A stretch of 64,000 nt of DNA, taken from the NCBI GenBank assembly GCA_016716535.1, contig JADJWD010000003.1:124001-188000 (forward strand), read 5' to 3'. A model generated the notes under the pieces. It saw only the letters and a program-made list of their open reading frames with translations. It did not search any database and had not been told where the DNA came from. This DNA comes from Betaproteobacteria bacterium (GTDB taxonomy: Bacteria; Pseudomonadota; Gammaproteobacteria; Burkholderiales; Burkholderiaceae_C). This document shows, in pieces, positions 45,137 through 53,471 of the stretch (positions are counted from its first letter, which is position 1; every line of letters begins with the position of its first letter). The position numbers and the translations under genes are program-made.

Positions 45137-47719
45137 ATGTCCGTCGACGCCCAGGACTCCACACTTCAGCCGCCGGCCGGCCGCAGCGCCACGCGGCGCC
45201 TGTTCGGGAGGTGGTGGCGGCGCCAATCGCCGACGCGCCAGGATCGCTTCGCCACCTTCGGCCCGCTGCTGTCGGTGCTGCTGTTTCTCGCGGCGATCAT
45301 CTCGGCCTTCTGGTACCTGCGCAACGAGGAAATCGAGCGCGAGACCGACTCGATCAAGCGCGACGCCGAGCTGACCCAGCAGCAGATCAGCCTGCGCCTG
45401 CTGCAGAACCAGGAGGCCCTGGTGCGCATCTCGCGCGAGGTCGTCTCGCGCACGATCGACGCCGAGGAGTTCGTCGGTCAGGCGACGACCTTCCTGCGCC
45501 AGCGGCCGGAACTCACCTACCTCGCCTGGCTCGACGCGGCCCGCAAGCCGCGGGCGGCCCAATCGGCGCTGCCGTTCGACATCGGCATCGACAACCTCGG
45601 GCCGCGCCTGATCCTGCCCGCCGATGGCACCAACACGGCCAGCGAGGCGGCGTTCAAGCGCGCGCGCGACCTGCGCACGCCGGTGTACTCGCGTGCCTTC
45701 CACGACACGCAGGGCGGCCCGGTCTTCCAGCTGCACATCCCGCTGATCGAGCGCGGCGGCTTCGCCGGCGTGCTGATGGCCGAGTACGCCATTCCCGACA
45801 TCGTCCGCCAGCACGTGCCGGCCGACGTGTCGCGCCGCCACGTCGTCTCGATCATCGACGAGGAGCAGCGCACGCTGGCCTCGACGGTGACGAGCTTCCC
45901 CAACCGCGAGACGCCGCGCAACCTGATCGTCAGCGAGGCGCCGCTGACGCCGGCCGGCAACGGCCTGGGGCTGCGCGTGCAGGGCTACCGCACGAGCATC
46001 GGCCTCATCAGCAACACGCTGTTCTGGATGGTCGTCGCGCTGTCGGGGCTGACGGTGTGGATGCTGCTGGGCACCTGGCGGCACATGCGCCGGCGCGCGC
46101 AGATCCAGGTGGCGCTCGTGCAGGAAACCAACTTCCGCCGCGCGATGGAGAACTCGATGCCCACCGGCATGCGCGCGATGGACCTCGACGGCCGCATCAC
46201 CTATGTCAACGCGGCGTTCTGCCAGATGACGGGGTTCCCGACCGCCGAGCTTGTCGGCCGCCTGCCGCCCTACCCCTACTGGCCGCCCGAGCGCATCGAG
46301 GAGAACGGGCGGCTCTTGCAGCAGGAGCTGGCCGGTCGCAGCCCCGCCGGCGGCATCGAAGTAAAGGTGATGCGCAAGGACGGCACCCTCTTCGACGCGC
46401 GGATGTACGTCTCGCCGCTGATCGACCCGAAGGGCCAGCAGACCGGCTGGATGACCAGCGTCACCAACATCACCGAGGCCAAGCGCATCCGCGACCAGCT
46501 CTCGGCAAGCCACGAGCGCTTCACGACCGTGCTCGAGGGACTCGACGCGTCGGTGTCGGTGCTGTCGGTCGAGCAAGGCGAACTGCTCTTCGTCAACCGC
46601 AGCTACCGCCTGTGGTTCGGCGCCGATGCGCGCGGCCACCTCCGGCTGGCCGGCGGCATCACGCCATCGGACTTCGGCGCGCTCGACGACGAGGAGGTCG
46701 ATCCGCTGTCCGGCCTGCCGACACAGGAACTGACCGAGATGGGCGCCGACCCGCGCGAGGTGTTCGTCGACAGCCTGCAGAAGTGGTTCGACGTGCGCGC
46801 GCGTTACCTGCAATGGACCGACGGGCGGCTGGCGCAGATGCTGATTGCCACCGACATCACCGCGCGCCTGCGCGCCGAGGAGCAGGCGGCGACGCAGGCC
46901 GAGAAAGCGCAGGTCACGAGCCGCCTCGTGACGATGGGCGAGATGGCCAGCTCCGTGGCGCACGAGCTGAACCAGCCGCTGACTGCCATCGTCAACTACT
47001 GCAACGGCATGGTCTCGCGCGTCGCCACCGACAGCATCGGCCGCGACGACCTGGTCGCGGCGCTGCAGAAGACGGCGCGCCAGGCCGACCGCGCCGGGCA
47101 GATCATCCACCGCATCCGCAACTTCGTGCGCCGCAGCGAGCCGCAGCGCCAGCCTGCCGAGGCGCGGCAGATCGTCGACGACGCGGTCGAACTCGCCGGC
47201 ATCGAGCTGCGCCGGCGCAACGTCTCCATCCATACCTACGTCGCGCAGCGCCTGCCGCCGATGATGGTCGACCCGATCCTCATCGAACAGGTACTGCTGA
47301 ACCTCTTGAAGAACTCGGCCGAGGCGATCGACAACTCTGGCCTGCCCTCGGCGCGGCGGCACATCGAGCTGCGCGTCGTGCCGCGCCACACGCCCGAGGA
47401 CGGCGGCATGATCGAGTTCAGCGTCACCGACATGGGCCCGGGCCTGAAGAACGAAGTCATCGCGCGCCTGTACGAAGCCTTCTTCTCGACCAAGTCCGAT
47501 GGCCTGGGCATTGGTCTGAGCCTTTGCCGCACGATCGTCGAGAGCCACCAGGGCCGGATGCGTGCACAGAACCTCTACAATGGCGAGGTCGCAGTCGGCT
47601 GTCGTTTCTCGTTCACCTTGCCGGTGGAACTGCGTGAACGCAGCGACGTGACGACGCCCGGCGCGCTGGCCGCGCAGGCCGATGTAACGCCCGACGTGAT
47701 GCCCGGCGCAATGCCTTGA
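45137..47719 (+). CDS. Membrane PAS sensor histidine kinase
   Basis: 860 residues. Membrane helix 41-61, a periplasmic sensing domain of about 230 residues (62-290), second helix about 292-312, a PAS domain (about 335-450, MENSMPTGMRAMDLDGRITYVN), a second PAS-like domain (about 465-580), then HisKA with His609 in SSVAHELNQPLTAIVNY and an ATPase domain with N-box Asn722/Asn726, G-box DMGPGLKN and GLGIGLSLC. The H-box type is that of FixL/DctB/TodS-like kinases. It is followed 54 bp later by its response regulator and diverges from the pyruvate dehydrogenase operon, which it may regulate. Ligand unknown; a carboxylate is only a guess. Confidence 0.92.
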   Translation: MSVDAQDSTLQPPAGRSATRRLFGRWWRRQSPTRQDRFATFGPLLSVLLFLAAIISAFWYLRNEEIERETDSIKRDAELTQQQISLRLLQNQEALVRISREVVSRTIDAEEFVGQATTFLRQRPELTYLAWLDAARKPRAAQSALPFDIGIDNLGPRLILPADGTNTASEAAFKRARDLRTPVYSRAFHDTQGGPVFQLHIPLIERGGFAGVLMAEYAIPDIVRQHVPADVSRRHVVSIIDEEQRTLASTVTSFPNRETPRNLIVSEAPLTPAGNGLGLRVQGYRTSIGLISNTLFWMVVALSGLTVWMLLGTWRHMRRRAQIQVALVQETNFRRAMENSMPTGMRAMDLDGRITYVNAAFCQMTGFPTAELVGRLPPYPYWPPERIEENGRLLQQELAGRSPAGGIEVKVMRKDGTLFDARMYVSPLIDPKGQQTGWMTSVTNITEAKRIRDQLSASHERFTTVLEGLDASVSVLSVEQGELLFVNRSYRLWFGADARGHLRLAGGITPSDFGALDDEEVDPLSGLPTQELTEMGADPREVFVDSLQKWFDVRARYLQWTDGRLAQMLIATDITARLRAEEQAATQAEKAQVTSRLVTMGEMASSVAHELNQPLTAIVNYCNGMVSRVATDSIGRDDLVAALQKTARQADRAGQIIHRIRNFVRRSEPQRQPAEARQIVDDAVELAGIELRRRNVSIHTYVAQRLPPMMVDPILIEQVLLNLLKNSAEAIDNSGLPSARRHIELRVVPRHTPEDGGMIEFSVTDMGPGLKNEVIARLYEAFFSTKSDGLGIGLSLCRTIVESHQGRMRAQNLYNGEVAVGCRFSFTLPVELRERSDVTTPGALAAQADVTPDVMPGAMP

Positions 47720-47773
47720 CGGCAGCGCGCGAACACCGACCCCACTTCCCCCTCACCCACGAGCCAGCTGCGC

Positions 47774-48397
47774 ATGAGCCTGATTCCGAAGAAGGGCACC
47801 GTGTATGTCGTCGACGACGACGAGGCCGTGCGCGATTCGCTGCAATGGCTGCTCGAGGGCAAGGACTACCGCGTCAAGTGCTTCGACTCGAGCGAGTCGT
47901 TCCTCTCGCGCTTCGACCCGCGCGAAGTCGCCTGCCTGATCGCCGACATCCGCATGGAAGGCATGAGCGGCCTCGATCTGCAAGACCGCCTGCTCGAGCG
48001 CAAGAGCCCGCTGCCGATCGTCTTCATCACCGGCCACGGCGACGTGCCGATGGCCGTGCAGACGATGAAGAAGGGCGCGATGGACTTCATCGAGAAGCCG
48101 TTCAAGGAAGAAGAGCTGCTCGGCCTCGTCGAGCGCATGCTCGAGCAGGCGCGCACCGCCTTCAGCCAGCACCAGGAGCAGGCCAGCCGCGACGCGTTGT
48201 TGAGCCGCCTCACCACGCGCGAAGCGCAGGTGCTCGAGCGCATCGTCGCCGGCCGCCTGAACAAGCAGATCGCCGACGACCTGGGCATCAGCATCAAGAC
48301 GGTGGAGGCGCACCGCGCCAACATCATGGAGAAGCTCAACGCCAACACCGTGGCCGACCTGCTGAAGATCGCGCTCGGCGCGCAGAGCAAGGCCTGA
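47774..48397 (+). CDS. FixJ/NarL-type response regulator
   Basis: 207 residues. Receiver domain with acidic patch Asp14-Asp16 (VVDDDEAV), phospho-acceptor Asp58 in CLIADIRMEGMSG, Thr in VFITGHGDVPMAV and Lys in IEKPFKEEEL; then a linker helix and a LuxR-type helix-turn-helix (LTTREAQVLERIVAGRLNK, IADDLGISIKTVEAHRANI). The FixJ-like pattern (GHGDVPMAVQTMKKGAMDF) matches kinases of the FixL/TtrS type. It should bind DNA as a dimer when phosphorylated by the kinase coded upstream. Targets cannot be read here; the aceE divergent region and its palindrome are the nearest candidates. Confidence 0.95.
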   Translation: MSLIPKKGTVYVVDDDEAVRDSLQWLLEGKDYRVKCFDSSESFLSRFDPREVACLIADIRMEGMSGLDLQDRLLERKSPLPIVFITGHGDVPMAVQTMKKGAMDFIEKPFKEEELLGLVERMLEQARTAFSQHQEQASRDALLSRLTTREAQVLERIVAGRLNKQIADDLGISIKTVEAHRANIMEKLNANTVADLLKIALGAQSKA

Positions 48398-48425
48398 CGA
48401 CACCACACCGCACGCATCGAGCCGG

Positions 48426-48441
48426 GGCCGCGCGAGCGGCC
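48426..48441 (+). terminator. Possible terminator hairpin after the response regulator
   Basis: GGCCGC-GCGA-GCGGCC forms a tight six-pair stem with a GCGA tetraloop, 28 bp after the stop. It is followed by GCGCGTTTC rather than a clean U-run, so termination may be partial. Confidence 0.35.
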
Positions 48442-48493
48442 TCGCGCGTTTCAGGGGCTCGAGGGGGCCACGTTTTTCCGAGGCACCGACCGC

Positions 48494-49354
48494 ATGACCG
48501 CACAACTCATCGATGGCAAGGCGCTGGCGCAGAAGCTGCGTGCCGAGATCGCGCAGCGCGCCGCGGCGCTCGCCGCGCGCGGCCGGCCGCCGGGCCTGGC
48601 CGTCATCCTCGTCGGCGACGATGCCGCCAGCGCCGTTTACGTGCGCAACAAGGTGCGCGCCTGCGCCGAGAACGGCCTGCACTCGGTGATGGAGCAATAC
48701 GACGGCGCGATGACCGAGGCGGCGCTGCTGGCACGCATCGCGGCGCTGAACGCCGACCCGGCGATCCACGGCATCCTCGTGCAGATGCCGGTGCCGCGGC
48801 AGATCGACCCGCACCGCGTCATCGAGGCGATCGACCCGCGCAAGGACGTCGACGGCTTCTCGGTGCGCTCGGCCGGCGAGCTGATGAGCGGCCTGCCCGG
48901 CCTGCGCCCGGCCACCCCGTGGGGCTGCATGAAGATGATCGAGAGCACCGGCGTGCCGGTGCGGGGCCGGCACGCCGTGGTCATCGGCCGCAGCAACACG
49001 GTGGGCAAGCCGATGGCGCTGTTGCTGCTGCAGGCCAACGCCACCGTCACCGTCTGCCACAGCGCCACCGCCGACCTGAAGCAGCACGTGCGCGCCGCCG
49101 ACATCGTCGTCGCCGCGGTCGGCCGCCGCCACACGGTCACCGCCGACATGGTCAAGCGCGGCGCGACGGTCATCGACGTCGGCACGAACCACGACGAAGC
49201 CGGCAAGCTCTGCGGCGACGTCGACTTCGCCGCCGTGCGCGAGGCACTCGGCCCCGAGGGCTGGATCAGCCCGGTGCCCGGTGGCGTCGGGCCGATGACG
49301 ATCACGATGCTGCTGGCCAACGCCGTGGAGGCCGCCGAGGCGGCTGCGGCCTGA
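48494..49354 (+). CDS. folD: Bifunctional methylenetetrahydrofolate dehydrogenase/cyclohydrolase FolD
   Basis: 286 residues, standard length. The signature DDAASAVYVRNKVRACAENG contains the catalytic Lys of the cyclohydrolase/dehydrogenase site; ILVQMPVPRQID and KDVDGFSV follow, then the NADP-binding VVIGRSNTVGKPMALLLL and the C-terminal PVPGGVGPMTITML. It interconverts 5,10-methylene- and 10-formyl-tetrahydrofolate in the cytoplasm. It stands between the two-component pair and an M3 peptidase gene 35 bp downstream, with which it is probably co-transcribed. Confidence 0.97.
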   Translation: MTAQLIDGKALAQKLRAEIAQRAAALAARGRPPGLAVILVGDDAASAVYVRNKVRACAENGLHSVMEQYDGAMTEAALLARIAALNADPAIHGILVQMPVPRQIDPHRVIEAIDPRKDVDGFSVRSAGELMSGLPGLRPATPWGCMKMIESTGVPVRGRHAVVIGRSNTVGKPMALLLLQANATVTVCHSATADLKQHVRAADIVVAAVGRRHTVTADMVKRGATVIDVGTNHDEAGKLCGDVDFAAVREALGPEGWISPVPGGVGPMTITMLLANAVEAAEAAAA

Positions 49355-49389
49355 AGCCACCCGCCGATCGCGACACGGGCGCCACGCTG

Positions 49390-51489
49390 ATGAACGCCGC
49401 TGCCAACCCGCTCCTGGACAGCGGCGAACTGCCGGACTTCGCAGCGATGCGCCCCGAGCACGTGACGCCGGCGCTCGACGAGCTGCTCGCCGCGGCCGAG
49501 GCGGCGCTCGCCGAAGCGGTGCAAGAGCGCACGCCCGCCGACTACGACACGCTGGCGCGCGTGCTCGACGTGCCGGTCGAGCGGCTGCGGCGCACCTGGG
49601 GCCACGTGTGCCATCTGCAATCGGTGGCCGACACGCCAGCGCTGCGCGCGGCGCACGCCGAGAACCTGCCGCGCATCACCGAGTTCTCGACGCGGCTGGC
49701 GTCCGACCCGCGCCTCTACGCCAAGGTCAAGGCGCTGGCCGCGAGCCCCGCCGCCGCGGCGCTGACGCCGGCGCGCCAGAAGGTCGTCGCCGACACGCTG
49801 CGCGACTTCGTGCTCGGCGGCGCCGAGCTGCAAGGCGCGGCGCGCGAGCGCTTCGCGGCGATCCAGGAGCGGCTGGCCGAGCTCTCGAAGCGCTTCGGCG
49901 ACCACGTGCTCGATGCCGTCGACGCCTGGACGTTCGACGTCGACGAGGCGCGGCTGGCGGGCGTGCCGGCCGACGTGGTGCACGCGGCGCGCGCACGCGC
50001 CGAGGCGGCCGGCCAACCGGGCTGCCGGCTGACGCTGCAGTTGCCGTGTTACCTGCCGGTGATGCAGCACGCCGAAGACCGCGCGCTGCGCGAAGCGCTC
50101 TACGGTGCCTGGGCGCGCCGCGCCAGCGAACTGGGCGACGCGCGCTTCGACAACTCTGCGGTGATGCGCGAGATCGTGCAACTGCGCCAGGAGGCGGCCG
50201 CGCTGCTCGGCCACGCGAGCTACGCGCACCTGTCGCTGGTGCCGAAGATGGCGCGCTCGCCCGACGAGGTGCTGGCCTTCGTGCGCGACCTGGCGCAGCG
50301 CGCAAGGCCGTTCGCTGATCGCGAGTTCACCGAGCTGGCCGCGTTCGCGCGCCGCGAGCTGGGGCTCGCGACCCTCGAGCCGTGGGACCGCAGCTTCGCC
50401 GCCGAGCGGCTGAAGCAGCAGCGCTTCGCCTTCGGCAGCGAGGAGGTGCGACCGTACTTCACGCTGCCGCGCGTGCGGGAGGGCCTCTTCGAGCTGATCG
50501 GGCGCCTCTTCGGCGTCGTCATCGAGGAGGCAAGCGCGCCGGTCTGGCACGACAGCGTGCGCTTCTTCCACGTGCGCCGCGCGGCCCCTGATGGCCGCAA
50601 GAATGACCGCGATGGCGAAGAGCCGCTCGCCGGCTTCTACCTCGACCTGCACGCGCGCGCCGGCAAGCAGGCCGGCGCCTGGATGGACAGCGCCCGCCAG
50701 CGCTGGCGGCGCCCCGGCGGCACGCTGCAGCGGCCGCTGGCGCATCTCGTGTGCAACTTCGCCGCGCCGGTCGGCGGCCAGCCGGCGCTCTTGACGCACG
50801 ACGACGTCATCACCCTCTTCCACGAGTTCGGGCACGGCCTGCACCACATGCTGACCGAGGTCGACGAGATCGCCGCCTCGGGCATCAGCGGCGTCGAGTG
50901 GGACGCCTGCGAGCTGCCCAGCCAGTTCATGGAGAACTTCTGCTGGGAGCCGGCGGTGCTGGCGCGCCTGTCGGCGCACGTCGACACCGGCGAGCCGCTG
51001 CCGCCGGCGCTCGTCGAGCGCATGCGCGCGGCGCGCAACTTCCACAACGGCCTCACGCTGCTGCGGCACTGCGAGTACGGCCTCTTCGACATGCGGCTGC
51101 ACCTCGAGCCGGGCCACGCCGGATGTGAAACGGCGCTGGCGTTCGAGATCGCGGCGGCGCTGTCGCCCGCGCCGGCTGCACCGTTCCTGCGTTATCCGCA
51201 CAGCTTCACGCACTTGTTCGACGGCGGCTACGCGGCCGGCTACTACGGCTACGCGTGGGCCGAGGTGCTGTCGGCCGACGCCTTCTCGGCCTTCGAGGAG
51301 GCGGGGCTCTTCGACGCCGCGACCGGCGCGCGCTTCAAGGACGCGGTGCTCGCCAGCGGCGGGAGCCGGGCGGCGATGGCGAACTTCGTCGCCTTCCGCG
51401 GCCGCGAGCCGAGGCTCGAGCCGTTCCTGCGCCACCAGGGCCTGCTGGCCGACGCCGGCGAGGCCCATGCCTCGGCGCTGGCTGGCTGA
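49390..51489 (+). CDS. M3-family oligopeptidase (oligopeptidase A / PrlC-like)
   Basis: 699 residues from the ATG of MNAAANPLLDSGELPDF. The zinc motif HEFGHGLHHML with catalytic Glu and the third ligand Glu in GISGVEWDACELPSQFMENF identify a thimet-type M3 peptidase. Length and the start fit oligopeptidase A (PrlC) better than the dipeptidyl carboxypeptidase Dcp. No signal peptide, so it works in the cytoplasm, degrading peptides released by ATP-dependent proteases and signal peptides. Gly/Ala-rich substitutions in the N-terminal helical part are consistent with the GC-rich genome. Confidence 0.93.
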   Translation: MNAAANPLLDSGELPDFAAMRPEHVTPALDELLAAAEAALAEAVQERTPADYDTLARVLDVPVERLRRTWGHVCHLQSVADTPALRAAHAENLPRITEFSTRLASDPRLYAKVKALAASPAAAALTPARQKVVADTLRDFVLGGAELQGAARERFAAIQERLAELSKRFGDHVLDAVDAWTFDVDEARLAGVPADVVHAARARAEAAGQPGCRLTLQLPCYLPVMQHAEDRALREALYGAWARRASELGDARFDNSAVMREIVQLRQEAAALLGHASYAHLSLVPKMARSPDEVLAFVRDLAQRARPFADREFTELAAFARRELGLATLEPWDRSFAAERLKQQRFAFGSEEVRPYFTLPRVREGLFELIGRLFGVVIEEASAPVWHDSVRFFHVRRAAPDGRKNDRDGEEPLAGFYLDLHARAGKQAGAWMDSARQRWRRPGGTLQRPLAHLVCNFAAPVGGQPALLTHDDVITLFHEFGHGLHHMLTEVDEIAASGISGVEWDACELPSQFMENFCWEPAVLARLSAHVDTGEPLPPALVERMRAARNFHNGLTLLRHCEYGLFDMRLHLEPGHAGCETALAFEIAAALSPAPAAPFLRYPHSFTHLFDGGYAAGYYGYAWAEVLSADAFSAFEEAGLFDAATGARFKDAVLASGGSRAAMANFVAFRGREPRLEPFLRHQGLLADAGEAHASALAG

Positions 51490-51543
51490 GACACCGGCTT
51501 ACAACCCGGCCGGCAACTCCGTCCGGGCGCGGAAGACTGCGGC

Positions 51544-51572
51544 TTGAGGCGGGCCCCTTTCGCGGCTAGATT
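51544..51572 (+). promoter_or_regulatory. Predicted sigma70 promoter of the exported glutaredoxin-like gene
   Basis: TTGAGG (51544-51549), 17-bp spacer, TAGATT (51567-51572); expected start near 51579, 34 nt before the ATG at 51613. Confidence 0.6.
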
Positions 51573-51612
51573 CCGCTGTCTGGAACCGCGCCGAAGCAAG
51601 GGAGTGTTGGTC

Positions 51613-52272
51613 ATGAAGTCGATGCACGCAGTGCGCTTGCGACCCATCCGTTTCACCGCGCTGGCGGCCGCCGCGGCGCTGGCCGCGCTGGCTTCGCTGC
51701 CCGCGCAGGCGCTGTTCAAGGTCGTCAACCCTGACGGCACCGTCACCTACACCGACCGCCCGCCGCAGCCCGTGGCCAACACCCGCGTCACGAACATGGC
51801 GCGCCCCGGCTCGCCGACGACGACCGAGCCCGACCTCTCGCTGCCGGCCGATCTGCGCCAGCCGGCGCAGAAGCACCCGGTGACGCTGTACACGACGAGC
51901 GAGTGCTCGCCGTGCGATGCCGGCCGCCAGTTGCTCGTCGCGCGCGGCGTGCCGTACAGCGAGCGCCGCGTCGGCAACGAAGAGGACGCGCAAGCGTTCG
52001 AGCGCCTGTTCGGCACGCGCACGCTGCCGCTGTTGACCGTCGGCGCGCAGCCGCTGAAGGGCCTGTCCGACGTCGAGTGGGCCGCCTACCTCGACGCCGC
52101 CGGCTACCCGAAGCAGGCGCGGCTGCCGCGCGGCTGGCAGGCGCGCACGTCGCCGATGGTCGAACGCGCCGCGCCGCCCACCGCGCGTGTCGAAGCGCCG
52201 GTGCCGGTACCCAACGCGCCGCAGATCAACGAGACCGAGACGGTTTCGACCGGCACGCGGCTGCGGTTCTAG
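51613..52272 (+). CDS. Exported DUF4124 and glutaredoxin-like protein
   Basis: 219 residues; AAGGAG is about nine bases before the ATG. Residues 1-34 are a signal peptide ending PAQA before LFK. A DUF4124-type segment follows (LFKVVNPDGTVTYTDRPP), then a glutaredoxin-like domain with the redox pair in SECSPCDAGRQLLVARGVPY and the cis-Pro motif RTLPLLTVG. The C-terminal 50 residues are Pro/Ala-rich. It is presumably a periplasmic thiol-disulfide protein of unknown partner. The stop shares CTAG with the stop of the convergent MFS gene, so the two genes overlap by four bases. Confidence 0.85.
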   Translation: MKSMHAVRLRPIRFTALAAAAALAALASLPAQALFKVVNPDGTVTYTDRPPQPVANTRVTNMARPGSPTTTEPDLSLPADLRQPAQKHPVTLYTTSECSPCDAGRQLLVARGVPYSERRVGNEEDAQAFERLFGTRTLPLLTVGAQPLKGLSDVEWAAYLDAAGYPKQARLPRGWQARTSPMVERAAPPTARVEAPVPVPNAPQINETETVSTGTRLRF

Positions 52273-53471
52273 CCCGGCCCCGCCAGCCGCCGCGGCAGCC
52301 TGAGGCCCGCGGCCACTGCGGCGGCCACGGCCCAGAACAGCGCCGCCGTCCCCACCAGCGCGCCACTGGCACCGAAGACCAGCGGCATCACCGTGCTCGT
52401 GGCGTTCATCGCCATCGAGCGCAGCGCCAGCGCCTCGCCGTGGCGGTCGCCCGGCGTCACGTGGTGCAGCACGGTCATGATCATCGGCTGCACGCTGCCC
52501 AGCGTCACGCCCAACGTCACCGCCAGCAGCCCCATCACCCAGGCGTTCGGCGCAAACGGGTAGGCGGCGAAGACGAGCGCCGTGCCGACCATCGAGGCGC
52601 GCATCACCGTCTCCTCGCGCAGGCGGTGCGCGAGCAGCGGGATGACGAGGCGGATGCCCGACACCGACAGCGTGAACAGGCCCAGGATCAGCCCCACCGT
52701 CGAGGCGTTGAAGCCGCGCTCGTGCCCGAGCAGCGGCACCGCGAACGCGTGCACGTCCCACGACATCGAGAAGAGCCAGTTGATGACGAGCAGCCGGCGC
52801 ATGCCCGGCGCCGCGAGCAGCGACCAGGCAGTGCCCGGCACGCGCGTGCCCGAGCGCGCTGCGGGCACCGCCCTTGGCACGCGCCGCGCCGTCAGCGCGG
52901 TGGCCAGCGGCAGCGCCAGCATCAGCGCGTAGCCGGCAGCGAAGCCGAAGCCGTCGATCATCAGCCCCACGGCCACCGGGCCGATGACGTTGGCGAACGA
53001 CGGCGCGACACCGAGCCAGCTGAAGACGCGCATGCGCTCGGTGCTGTCGCGCGCCGCGAGGCCCGCGGTGCGCTGGATCGTCAACATGCCGACGTTGGCC
53101 GCGGTGCCGCACAGCATCGCGGCCACAGCCAGCAGCGCCAGGTGCGCCGCGCCGTCAAGGAAGGTCGAGACGAGCGCTGACAACGCGCCGGCGATCGCCA
53201 GCACGACCGCGCCGCGCACCATCGGGTGGTAGCCGTGCCGGTCGGCCAGCCGCCCGGCCTGCCAGGCGGTGAGCACCGGCGCCGCGGCGAAGAGCGCCAG
53301 CAGCAGCCCGACCGTCCACGCGCCGTGCCCTTCGCGCAGCACCTGCAGCGACGCGGCCATCCGCACGCCGGCCATCGTCGAATGCAGTCCGAGCTGGCCG
53401 ACGACCAGAGCCAGCACGAGGCGGCCGAAGCCTTGCGGCGGCGGCCCCGGCTCAGGCGACGCCGTCGTCAT
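52269..53471 (-). CDS. Major facilitator superfamily transporter
   Basis: 400 residues with about twelve membrane helices. The loop motif between helices 2 and 3 is present as AGRLADRHGYHPMVRGA, and a longer polar loop (RRVPRAVPAARSGTRVP) separates the two halves. Family membership is clear, the substrate is not; drug or metabolite efflux is possible. Its start lies inside the 3' end of rmuC (20-bp overlap), and its stop overlaps that of the opposite glutaredoxin-like gene, so it is the last gene of a five-gene minus-strand operon. Confidence 0.88.
   Translation of the reverse strand: MTTASPEPGPPPQGFGRLVLALVVGQLGLHSTMAGVRMAASLQVLREGHGAWTVGLLLALFAAAPVLTAWQAGRLADRHGYHPMVRGAVVLAIAGALSALVSTFLDGAAHLALLAVAAMLCGTAANVGMLTIQRTAGLAARDSTERMRVFSWLGVAPSFANVIGPVAVGLMIDGFGFAAGYALMLALPLATALTARRVPRAVPAARSGTRVPGTAWSLLAAPGMRRLLVINWLFSMSWDVHAFAVPLLGHERGFNASTVGLILGLFTLSVSGIRLVIPLLAHRLREETVMRASMVGTALVFAAYPFAPNAWVMGLLAVTLGVTLGSVQPMIMTVLHHVTPGDRHGEALALRSMAMNATSTVMPLVFGASGALVGTAALFWAVAAAVAAGLRLPRRLAGPG

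Noticed and set aside
48398..48493. Tetrahydrofolate riboswitch before folD
   Set aside because: The gap is only 96 bp, partly used by a hairpin after the response regulator, and shows no known riboswitch core.
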